Assembly: GCF_049532895.1 (NCBI RefSeq)
Contig: NZ_CP064031.1
Span: 4,154,001-4,218,000, forward strand
From: Dyella_B acidisoli
GTDB lineage: Bacteria > Pseudomonadota > Gammaproteobacteria > Xanthomonadales > Rhodanobacteraceae
Length of the DNA: 64,000 nt
Reading direction: 5' to 3'
A model generated the notes under the pieces. That model was not told where the DNA came from. It worked only from the letters and a program-made list of their open reading frames with translations, and did not search any database. A program made the position numbers and the translations under genes. Positions 24,993 through 32,783 of this stretch are shown here, piece after piece; the stretch's first letter is position 1, and every line of letters starts with the position of its first letter.

Positions 24993-26096
24993 ATGTACGT
25001 AGCCGTGAAAGGGGGCGAGCAAGCTATTGCCCGTTCGCTGGAATTGCTGGCCGAAGCGCGGCGCGGCGATCCGGCTGTGCCGGAACTGGAGCTGACGCAG
25101 ATCCGCGAACAACTGCGCCTGGGCGTAGCGCGCGTCATGCAGGAAGGTTCGTTGTACGACGAGGAACTGGCCGCGCTGGCTATTCGCCAGGCAGCGGGCG
25201 ACATGCTGGAGGCGATCTTTCTGCTGCGCGCCTACCGCACCACGTTGCCGCGCTTTGGCTACACGCTACCGCTTGAGACGGATGGCATGCGCGTGCGTCG
25301 CCGTGTATCCGGCACCTTCAAGGACATTCCCGGCGGCCAAGTGCTTGGGCCTACCGCCGATTACACGCAGCGCCTGCTGGATTTCGATACAACACCGCCG
25401 ACTGCGACGACATCCGCCGAAGCTCCTTTGCCCGCCGAGATGCCCCGCGTGCTGGATCTGCTGGAAGCCGAAGCCTTGATTGAGCCGGCGGATGCCGATA
25501 GCGATCCAGAACCACTCGATCTCACCCGCGAACCGCTTACGTTTCCGGCCGACCGCGCCACACGCCTGCAGAACCTGGCGCGCGGCGACGAAGGCTATTT
25601 GCTAGGCCTGGCCTATTCCACGCAACGCGGCTATGCGGAAAGCCATCCCTTCGCGGGTGAAATACGCATGGGCGAAGTGGACGTGTGTATTTGCCCGGAG
25701 GAACTCGGCTTTTCGATCGAGATCGGCAGCATCACCGTCACCGAGTGCCAGATGATCAACCAATTTCATGGCGGCAACGGCGTGCCGCCGCAATTCACGC
25801 GAGGCTACGGATTGAGCATGGGCGAAGGCGAACGCAAGGCCATGTCGATGGCATTGGTAGACCGCGCCTTGCGCTGCGACGAACTGGGCGAAACGGCGCA
25901 TGCACCGGCACAAGATCAGGAGTTCGTGCTGTCGCATTCAGACAACGTGGAAGCCTCGGGCTTCGTGCAACATCTCAAGCTACCGCACTACGTAGATTTC
26001 CAAGCCGAGCTGTCGCTGTTGCGCACGCTTGCAAAGCAGCAAGCTGCGGACAGCGGCGAGCAACCCTTGCACGCAGCGGGAGGTTTGCACGCATGA
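24993..26096 (+). CDS. phnI: C-P lyase subunit PhnI (alpha-D-ribose 1-methylphosphonate 5-triphosphate synthase)
   Basis: PhnI is the catalytic subunit that displaces adenine from ATP with a phosphonate. The 367-aa product starts MYVAVKGGEQAI and includes QIREQLRLGVARVMQEGSLYDEELAALAIRQA-type sequence. It also has RGDEGYLLGLAYSTQRGYAESHPFAGEIR, and NQFHGGNGVPPQFTRGYG followed by GEGERKAMSMALVDRAL. The length is slightly above the E. coli 354 aa. It starts directly after the phnH stop and overlaps phnJ by four bases. Confidence 0.95.
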   Translation: MYVAVKGGEQAIARSLELLAEARRGDPAVPELELTQIREQLRLGVARVMQEGSLYDEELAALAIRQAAGDMLEAIFLLRAYRTTLPRFGYTLPLETDGMRVRRRVSGTFKDIPGGQVLGPTADYTQRLLDFDTTPPTATTSAEAPLPAEMPRVLDLLEAEALIEPADADSDPEPLDLTREPLTFPADRATRLQNLARGDEGYLLGLAYSTQRGYAESHPFAGEIRMGEVDVCICPEELGFSIEIGSITVTECQMINQFHGGNGVPPQFTRGYGLSMGEGERKAMSMALVDRALRCDELGETAHAPAQDQEFVLSHSDNVEASGFVQHLKLPHYVDFQAELSLLRTLAKQQAADSGEQPLHAAGGLHA

Positions 26097-26929
26097 CGCC
26101 CCGCTATAACTTCGCCTTCCTCGACGAAGACACCAAGCGCATGTTGCGCCGCGCCCTGCTCAAAGCAGTGGCCATTCCCGGTTGCCAGATTCCGTTCGGC
26201 AGCCGAGAAATGCCCCTGCCCTACGGCTGGGGCACCGGCGGCATCCAGGTCACCGCTGCCTTGCTGGGGCCGGACGACGTACTGAAGGTGATCGACCAAG
26301 GCGCGGACGACACCACCAACGCGGTGAACATCCGTCGTTTCTTTGCGCGCGTGGCGGGTATCGCCACCACTGAGCGTACGGCGGAAGCCACGCTGATCCA
26401 GACGCGCCACCGTATTCCTGAAACACCGCTGCGCGAGGATCAGATCCTGGTATTCCAGGTACCGGAGCCCGAACCGCTACGCACCCTGGAAGCACGCGAA
26501 ACCGAAACACGCACGCTGCACGCCCTGGCCGATTACGGACTCATGCACGTCAAGCTCTACGAAGACATCGCCCGCTACGGGCGCATTGCGACCAGTTACG
26601 ACTATCCAGTGCTGGTGGATGGACGCTACCTGACATCGCCCTCGCCTATTCCGAAATTCGACAATCCCAAGCTGGATCACTCACCGGCCCTGATGCTGTT
26701 TGGCGCCGGACGCGAAAAACGCATCTATGCCATTCCGCCGTATACGCGCGTAGAAAGCGTGGCCTTCGAAGATCATCCGTTCGACGTGCAGCAATGGGAT
26801 GAACGCTGCGCGTTGTGCGGCTCGGGCGAAAGCTACCTGGATGAAGTGGTGGTGGACGATCGGGGCACGCGCATGTTCGTGTGTTCAGATACGGATTTCT
26901 GCAGCCAACGCACGGAGGCGCAGGCATGA
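26093..26929 (+). CDS. phnJ: C-P lyase PhnJ (radical SAM)
   Basis: PhnJ cleaves the C-P bond of ribose 1-methylphosphonate 5-phosphate by a radical SAM mechanism, releasing an alkane and the cyclic phosphate. The 278-aa product starts MTPRYNFAFLDEDTKRM. Near the C-terminus it carries CALCGSG followed by VCSDTDFC, the four cysteines that hold the [4Fe-4S] cluster and the thiyl-radical residue. The order and spacing match E. coli PhnJ. ATGA overlaps exist with phnI (26093-26096) and phnK (26926-26929). Confidence 0.96.
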   Translation: MTPRYNFAFLDEDTKRMLRRALLKAVAIPGCQIPFGSREMPLPYGWGTGGIQVTAALLGPDDVLKVIDQGADDTTNAVNIRRFFARVAGIATTERTAEATLIQTRHRIPETPLREDQILVFQVPEPEPLRTLEARETETRTLHALADYGLMHVKLYEDIARYGRIATSYDYPVLVDGRYLTSPSPIPKFDNPKLDHSPALMLFGAGREKRIYAIPPYTRVESVAFEDHPFDVQQWDERCALCGSGESYLDEVVVDDRGTRMFVCSDTDFCSQRTEAQA

Positions 26930-27696
26930 ACGCGCTGCTGAAAGTGCGCACGCTCGGCCACCGCTACGGCCAGCGCGTAGGCTGCGAAGACGTGAGTTTC
27001 GATCTGTATCCCGGCGAACTGCTGTGTATCGTGGGTGAATCGGGCTCGGGCAAATCTACCTTGCTCAATACGCTGGCCGCGCAGCTCGCGCCCACGTCCG
27101 GCTCGGTACGCTACCGGCAGCGCGACGGCGCATGGCTGGATGTCGGCAGCTTGAATGAAGCGGACCGTCGACGGCTTGCCCGTCAGGAGTGGGGATTCGT
27201 CACACAGAATCCACGCGACGGGCTGCGCTTGAACGTGAGCGCCGGTGCAAACGTAGCCGAACGTCTGATGGCGCTGGGCGAACGTCACTATGGCCGCTTG
27301 CGCAACATCGCGCGCGGCTGGCTGGAGCGTGTGGAAATCGATCCTGCGCGCATTGATGACATGCCGGCCGATTTTTCCGGCGGCATGCAACAGCGACTGC
27401 AAATTGCACGCACGCTGGTGACCCATCCGCGTCTGGTGTTCATGGATGAACCGACGGCGGGATTGGATGTATCGGTGCAAGCGCGCATTCTGGATCTGCT
27501 GCGCCGATTGGTGCACGAGCTGGACCTGGCCGCCGTGATGGTGACGCACGATCTGGCCGTCGCGCGCCTGCTGGCAGCGCGCACGATGGTGATGCAAGGC
27601 GGACGCGTGGTGGAAACTGGGCTTACCGACCAGATCCTGGACGATCCGCAGCATCCGTATACGCAATTGCTCGTTTCATCGGTGTTGACCACATGA
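26926..27696 (+). CDS. phnK: C-P lyase ABC-type ATPase PhnK
   Basis: PhnK is an ABC ATPase-like subunit that binds the PhnGHIJ core rather than a transporter. The 256-aa product has the Walker A GESGSGKST (about residues 38-46), the signature FSGGMQQRLQIA, and Walker B RLVFMDEPTAGLD, with a VTHD switch histidine. It starts at 26926 in the ATGA overlap with phnJ and overlaps phnL the same way. It lacks membrane partners nearby, as expected for a C-P lyase component. Confidence 0.94.
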   Translation: MNALLKVRTLGHRYGQRVGCEDVSFDLYPGELLCIVGESGSGKSTLLNTLAAQLAPTSGSVRYRQRDGAWLDVGSLNEADRRRLARQEWGFVTQNPRDGLRLNVSAGANVAERLMALGERHYGRLRNIARGWLERVEIDPARIDDMPADFSGGMQQRLQIARTLVTHPRLVFMDEPTAGLDVSVQARILDLLRRLVHELDLAAVMVTHDLAVARLLAARTMVMQGGRVVETGLTDQILDDPQHPYTQLLVSSVLTT

Positions 27697-28394
27697 CCGC
27701 TACCTTGATGCTTGAACTGCGCGACCTTGGCAAGTCGTTCGAATTGCACCAGCAGCATGGCGCGCATCTCAATGTGCTCCGTGGTGTGAACCTGAGTTTG
27801 CACGCCGGTGAATGCGTGGTGTTATCCGGCCCCTCCGGCGCGGGAAAAAGCACGCTGCTGCGCGTGATCTATGCCAATTACCGGACGAGTGGCGGCGCCG
27901 TGTACGTGCGCCACGACGATCGCTGGCTGGATCTGGCTAGCGCGACGCCACACGAAGTGCTGGATGTACGTCGGCGCACACTTGGCTACGTCAGCCAGTT
28001 CCTGCGCGTGATTCCACGCGTATCCGCACTGGACATCGTGGCCGAGCCGCTGCTGCGCGACGGCATGGATGAACACGAAGCACGCGAACGCGCGGCCGCC
28101 ATGTTGCGTCGGGTGAATATTCCCGAACGCCTGTGGGCGTTGCCGCCCGGCACGTTCTCCGGTGGTGAGCAGCAGCGAGTAAACATCGCTCGCGGACTGA
28201 TTGTGCCGCGCCCCATCCTGCTGCTGGACGAACCCACAGCTTCGCTTGATGCCGGCAATCGCGCCGTAGTGGCAGAACTACTCGCTGAAGCTCGCGCCGC
28301 CGGCTCCGCGGTGCTCGGCATCTTTCACGACGAAGCCATGCGCGACCAAGTCGCCACGCGCCTCTTTACCATGCAGGCGCTGGAAGCCGCTTAA
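27693..28394 (+). CDS. phnL: C-P lyase ABC-type ATPase PhnL
   Basis: PhnL is the second ABC ATPase of the C-P lyase operon. The 233-aa product has the Walker A GPSGAGKST, a YVSQFLRVIPRVSALDIVAEPLL Q-loop region typical of PhnL, the signature FSGGEQQRVNIA, Walker B ILLLDEPTASLD and an IFHD switch. It starts in a four-base overlap with phnK. phnM follows after 13 bp. Confidence 0.94.
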   Translation: MTATLMLELRDLGKSFELHQQHGAHLNVLRGVNLSLHAGECVVLSGPSGAGKSTLLRVIYANYRTSGGAVYVRHDDRWLDLASATPHEVLDVRRRTLGYVSQFLRVIPRVSALDIVAEPLLRDGMDEHEARERAAAMLRRVNIPERLWALPPGTFSGGEQQRVNIARGLIVPRPILLLDEPTASLDAGNRAVVAELLAEARAAGSAVLGIFHDEAMRDQVATRLFTMQALEAA

Positions 28395-28407
28395 CTCTCT
28401 TTCTTCT

Positions 28408-29565
28408 ATGCATAAGAACTCCATGAACGATTTAGTCTTGACCAACGCACGCATCGTGCTCGACAACACGGTCATCCACGGCAGCCTGTTCGCCCGCAAC
28501 GGCATGATCCGCATGATCGACGAAGGTCGTACGCCATCGCCGGGCGCGATCGACTGCGAGGGTGACTACATCATCCCGGGCCTGATCGAAATACACACCG
28601 ACAACCTGGAAAAACATCTGATGCCCCGCGCCGGTGTGCTGTGGCCGTCGCTGCCGGCAGTGCTTACACACGATGCACAGGTGGTGGCCGCCGGTATCAC
28701 CACCGTATTCGACGCGTTGTCGGTGGGTGACCTGGAAGAGGAAAGCGTGCGCATCGAAACGCTGCGCAGCACCTATGACGCCATTCTTGAAGGTCAAGCC
28801 AGCGGAGCCCTGCGCGCAGATCATTGGTTGCATCTACGTTGCGAACTGGCCTATCCGCGCTTGCTCGAAGCCTTGGAACCACTGCTGCATCACGACAGTG
28901 TGCGGCTGGTTTCGCTGATGGACCACACGCCTGGCCAACGCCAGTACCGCGATCTGCAGCAGTACCGCAAGTATTACAGCAAGAACCATATGAGCTGGAC
29001 GGAGGAGGAATTCGCCGAAGTGGTGAAACGCCGCGCCGAACAGCAGGCCACCTACAGTGCCCGACACGAGCGCGCCGTGCTCACCTTGGCGAAGCAGCAC
29101 AAGATGGTGCTGGCCAGCCACGACGACACCGATACCGAACAAGTGCGTCACGCGCAACGCATCGGCGTGACCATTTCCGAATTCCCCACTACACAGGAGG
29201 CCGCCGACGCTGCGTATTCGCACGGTCTGCGCACGGTGATGGGCGCGCCTAACGTCGTGCGCGGCGGTTCGCACTCCGGCAACGTAGCCGCGCTGGAGCT
29301 TGCACGCACCGATCGCCTCGACATGCTTTCTTCGGACTATGTGCCGGCCAGCCTGTTGCACGGTGCCTTTCTGTTGCATACGCAAGCAGATTGGTCGATG
29401 CCGCGCGCCATGGCCACGGTCAGCCGCAATCCGGCCAAGGCGCTGGGCTTCGAAGATCGCGGGCAGCTCAAGCCCGGCTTGCGCGCGGATGTAGTGCGTA
29501 TGCGCGTGATGGATGGCTTGCCGATCGTGCGCAATGTATGGGTACATGGTGAGCGCGCGTTTTAA
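28408..29565 (+). CDS. phnM: Alpha-D-ribose 1-methylphosphonate 5-triphosphate diphosphatase
   Basis: PhnM removes pyrophosphate from the triphosphate made by PhnI, giving the PhnJ substrate. It is an amidohydrolase-superfamily metalloenzyme. The 385-aa reading shows EIHTDNLEKH (the first metal-binding histidines), SLMDHTPGQRQY, the SHDDTDTEQV region with further ligands, GAPNVVRGGSHSGN and LSSDYVP. ATG codons at 28408 and 28423 are both possible; neither has a strong ribosome-binding site. It ends the phn run. Confidence 0.94.
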   Translation: MHKNSMNDLVLTNARIVLDNTVIHGSLFARNGMIRMIDEGRTPSPGAIDCEGDYIIPGLIEIHTDNLEKHLMPRAGVLWPSLPAVLTHDAQVVAAGITTVFDALSVGDLEEESVRIETLRSTYDAILEGQASGALRADHWLHLRCELAYPRLLEALEPLLHHDSVRLVSLMDHTPGQRQYRDLQQYRKYYSKNHMSWTEEEFAEVVKRRAEQQATYSARHERAVLTLAKQHKMVLASHDDTDTEQVRHAQRIGVTISEFPTTQEAADAAYSHGLRTVMGAPNVVRGGSHSGNVAALELARTDRLDMLSSDYVPASLLHGAFLLHTQADWSMPRAMATVSRNPAKALGFEDRGQLKPGLRADVVRMRVMDGLPIVRNVWVHGERAF

Positions 29566-30071
29566 GCGATTGATGCAAACGCTTACACACGTCCGTAGCG
29601 TAATCATTCCTTAATGTCATTCTCACGAAAGCGAGAATGATGACGACACAGTAAGATTTCGCAGATCACTGTTTTCGAATGCCATTGATATCGATAAGCA
29701 TCGGGCATCGATAAGTCATAAATCGTTGTAGATGCTTACCGGCATTCACAATCCTGTGCACACGGGGCACATCGCGTGATATTGCGATGCGAGGGAAGTT
29801 GTCTGCAGTGTTCCAATAAATACGCCGGCACACGCACCGAATGTCATTATTTAAAAGTTTTTCTGGCATCAAATTGTCATGAAAAGCCACAAGAGTACGC
29901 GCGCTGTTCAGGGGCGCTCGGCGTGCATGACGAGTTCGGCTAGACATCTATGCAAGTTGGCTAGACGACGTCATCAGCATTTCATGGCTACCCCCTAGCC
30001 TTCTCATCAAGACAGCATCAAGCATTCATACCGGTGCTGCGCAATCACCACATGTCTCGGGGGATATCGTT
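29566..30071. other. 506-bp intergenic region upstream of TonB receptor
   Basis: It contains a single REP hairpin (29616-29644), then visibly AT-richer DNA. Two direct copies of GGCTAGAC lie at about 29939-29946 and 29960-29967, and a GGCTA-CCCCC-TAGCC hairpin lies near 29985-29999. A 93-codon minus-strand frame at 29666-29947 has no recognisable features and is not called. The promoter of the receptor gene must lie here. Confidence 0.5.
29616..29644. repeat. Single REP-type hairpin
   Basis: A lone imperfect palindrome (GTCATTCTC / GAGAATGAtGAC arms) of the same family as the REP pairs lies 50 bp after the phnM stop. It could help terminate the operon, although no T-tract follows. Confidence 0.7.
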
Positions 30072-32702
30072 TTGAAGATCAATCCAATCACTTGCGCGGT
30101 GCTTGCCGCGCTTGCGGTCACTCGCGTGTCTTATGCAGACGACACCGTGCAGCCGGCTCCAACAACACCATCAACATCAGCTGCACAGCCCGCCAAACCG
30201 GATGCATCCTCCGCGTCCACACTCGGTACGGTGACGGTGACCGCGCAGCACACAGCCCAAGACATGCAGGACGTGCCGATTACGCTGCAGGCATTCACCG
30301 GCACGACCTTGCAGCAGTTGAACGTCGTGTCGTTCGATGACCTGATCAAGTATCTGCCCAATGTGACCTTCGCCGCGAACGGCCCAGGCCAGGGCAACAT
30401 CTACATGCGCGGCCTGAGCACCGGCTTCCTCGGCAATCAGTCGAGCGCGTCGATCGCACCGTTCCCGAACGTCGCGGTTTATCTCGACGACCAGTCGATG
30501 CAGTTCCCCGCGCGCAATCTCGACATCTACATGGTAGATATGGAGCGCCTCGAAGTGCTCGAAGGCCCGCAGGGTACGTTGTTCGGCGGTGGCGCCGAGG
30601 CGGGTGCCGTTCGCTACATCACCAACAAGCCGAATCTCAACAAGACGAGCGGCAGCGCAGAAGCCAGCGTTGGCGTTACCGATGGCGGCGCACCGAACAA
30701 TTCGGCCAACGTCGTGCTGAACCTGCCGCTCATTCCAGGTACGCTGGCAGTGCGTGGCGTGATCTACCACGATCATGAGGGCGGTTACATCAACAACGTG
30801 CCAAGCACGTACACGCGCCAGTCCACGGACGGCGGCGGAGCCATGGCGCCTTACGTCGCTGCCGGCGGCACTTCGGTCATCAACAACTACAGCGTCGCGC
30901 AGAACAACTGGAACCCCGTTGACTACCAGGGCGCCCGCCTGTCCGCGTTGTGGAAGATCAACGACGACTGGAACTTCCTGATCGCCGAGAGCTATCAGAA
31001 CCTGGACGCCAAGGGCCAGTCCTCGACGTACCCGATCGGCACCGACGGCCAGACGCTGGGCACCGACCAGATCACCTCCTTCGTACCGGCCTGGAACAAC
31101 GACCACTTCACCAATACCTCGTGGACGTTGAACGGCCAGATCGGTGACCTCTCGCTGGTGTACACCGGCGGCTACACCAATCGCCACATCAGCGAACAGC
31201 AGGATTACACCAACTATTCGCGCAGCGCCGGCGGCATGTATTACCAGTGCACCGGCACGTCAGCGGGCCTGTCCAGCGCGGGCAAGCCGATCTGCTATTC
31301 GCCGGTCGGCTATTGGAACGACCACGTCAACAGCACGCATCAGAGCCATGAGTTGCGCCTGAGCACCCCGGAAGACTATCGCTTCCGCGTCATCGGCGGC
31401 CTGTACTACGAAGATTTCAACATCGACGACCACATGAACTTCAACTACAAGACCATCCCGTCTTGTACGCCGCAGAACCTGGCCAATGCGGTCGCCGGCG
31501 GCTATCCGTGCGTAGCCAATGCGATGTCTTCGCCGGGCGTCGAGATGCCCGACGACACGGCCTTCGGTGAAGTCGAGCAGCGCGGCTACAAACAGGAAGC
31601 GGCATTCGCTTCGCTGTCGTACGACATCATTCCCGAAGTGCTGACTGTGACCGGCGGCACGCGCTATTACCACTACTCCGAGTGGCAGACGGGTACGGAG
31701 TTCTACACCACCACCGCGCAGGACAATGTTCCCAACGGCACCTACGTGGGCAACGACACGGTGATGAACTACCACAAGACGTATCACGGCTTTAAGAGTC
31801 GTGCGAACGTGGTGTGGCACATCACGCCGAATACGATGGTGTATTACACCTTCTCGCAAGGTTTCCGCCCGGGTGGCTTCAATCGCACGACCTCGGGCGT
31901 GGCGAAGCTCGATGGCGAAGCGCAGTACCGCAAGCCGATCAGCTACGCGCCTGATACGTTGACCAACAACGAAATCGGCTTCAAAACCACGTTCTTCGAC
32001 GACCGCCTGATGCTCAACGGCTCGCTGTACGACATGCGGTGGGACAACGTGCAGATGCAGTTCTTCAATCCGCTGGTGCTGGGTAACACCACCTTCGCGG
32101 TCAACGGGCCGAACTACAAGGTGGATGGCGGCGAACTGCAATTCCAGGCACGGCTCACCGATGGCTTGACGCTTATCGGCTCCGGTTCGCTCAACCATGC
32201 CAAGCAGACCACTTCACCGTGCTTGATTGACAACATCCCTGGCTCGCCGCGGTACAACGAGTGCATCATCCAAACCGGCGCTGTCGGTGCCGAAACGTCC
32301 TTCGCCAATCCGTTTGGTGAAATCGGCAGCGTGCCAGCCTTCTCGCCCCGCTCGCAGTACAACATGCGCCTGCGTTACGACTGGACGTTCGGCGACGGCT
32401 TCAAGGCATTCGCGCAGGTTGGCTTCAACCACACCGGTTCGATGTACAACCAGCCGGCCACCTATCCGAGTGGCTCGGGCGTGACGGACATCACCACCGT
32501 TGAATTGCGTTACCTGCAGGCCGGTTACAACACCGTCGACGCATCGGTAGGCGTGGCCAAGGACAACTGGGATGTGTCGCTGTACGGCACCAACCTGACC
32601 GACAACCACGCCAGCGTGTTCACCTCCTCGGCTCAGTTCATCGAGTCGGAAGTGCCGATTCGTCCGCGCGTGATCGGCCTGAAGGTGGGCTTCAAGTTCT
32701 AA
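30072..32702 (+). CDS. TonB-dependent outer-membrane receptor
   Basis: This 876-aa receptor begins at a TTG codon with a GGGGGAT ribosome-binding site and a signal peptide (KINPITCAVLAALAVTRVSYA). A TonB-box-like TVTVTA follows, then a plug with VPITLQAFTG, LPNVTFAANGPGQGNIYMRG and EVLEGPQGTLFGGGAEAGAVRYITNKP. The beta-barrel is long and ends with the classical aromatic KVGFKF. The RG-ls and GPQGTLFG wording resembles the large receptor family of Caulobacter, Sphingomonads and Xanthomonads. Its ligand is unknown. It lies between the C-P lyase operon and a TPR-sulfotransferase gene, separated from the latter by a terminator. Confidence 0.9.
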   Translation: MKINPITCAVLAALAVTRVSYADDTVQPAPTTPSTSAAQPAKPDASSASTLGTVTVTAQHTAQDMQDVPITLQAFTGTTLQQLNVVSFDDLIKYLPNVTFAANGPGQGNIYMRGLSTGFLGNQSSASIAPFPNVAVYLDDQSMQFPARNLDIYMVDMERLEVLEGPQGTLFGGGAEAGAVRYITNKPNLNKTSGSAEASVGVTDGGAPNNSANVVLNLPLIPGTLAVRGVIYHDHEGGYINNVPSTYTRQSTDGGGAMAPYVAAGGTSVINNYSVAQNNWNPVDYQGARLSALWKINDDWNFLIAESYQNLDAKGQSSTYPIGTDGQTLGTDQITSFVPAWNNDHFTNTSWTLNGQIGDLSLVYTGGYTNRHISEQQDYTNYSRSAGGMYYQCTGTSAGLSSAGKPICYSPVGYWNDHVNSTHQSHELRLSTPEDYRFRVIGGLYYEDFNIDDHMNFNYKTIPSCTPQNLANAVAGGYPCVANAMSSPGVEMPDDTAFGEVEQRGYKQEAAFASLSYDIIPEVLTVTGGTRYYHYSEWQTGTEFYTTTAQDNVPNGTYVGNDTVMNYHKTYHGFKSRANVVWHITPNTMVYYTFSQGFRPGGFNRTTSGVAKLDGEAQYRKPISYAPDTLTNNEIGFKTTFFDDRLMLNGSLYDMRWDNVQMQFFNPLVLGNTTFAVNGPNYKVDGGELQFQARLTDGLTLIGSGSLNHAKQTTSPCLIDNIPGSPRYNECIIQTGAVGAETSFANPFGEIGSVPAFSPRSQYNMRLRYDWTFGDGFKAFAQVGFNHTGSMYNQPATYPSGSGVTDITTVELRYLQAGYNTVDASVGVAKDNWDVSLYGTNLTDNHASVFTSSAQFIESEVPIRPRVIGLKVGFKF

Positions 32703-32735
32703 ACCATTGCTGCCCTGGCGGTTTAAGTAGAATCG

Positions 32736-32766
32736 GGTGGGCGTAATGCCCACCCTCTTTTTTTTT
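32736..32766 (+). terminator. Rho-independent terminator after TonB receptor
   Basis: A GGGTGGGC / GCCCACCC stem with a GTAAT loop is followed by a tract of about ten T, 34 bp after the receptor stop and 18 bp before the next gene. Read-through would be needed for co-transcription of the sulfotransferase. Confidence 0.88.
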
Positions 32767-32783
32767 AAGGTTTGCGATCGATC

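Noticed and set aside
29666..29947. 93-codon minus-strand frame upstream of the TonB receptor
   Set aside because: No ribosome-binding site, hydrophobic pattern or known motif; it probably reflects a chance open frame in intergenic DNA.
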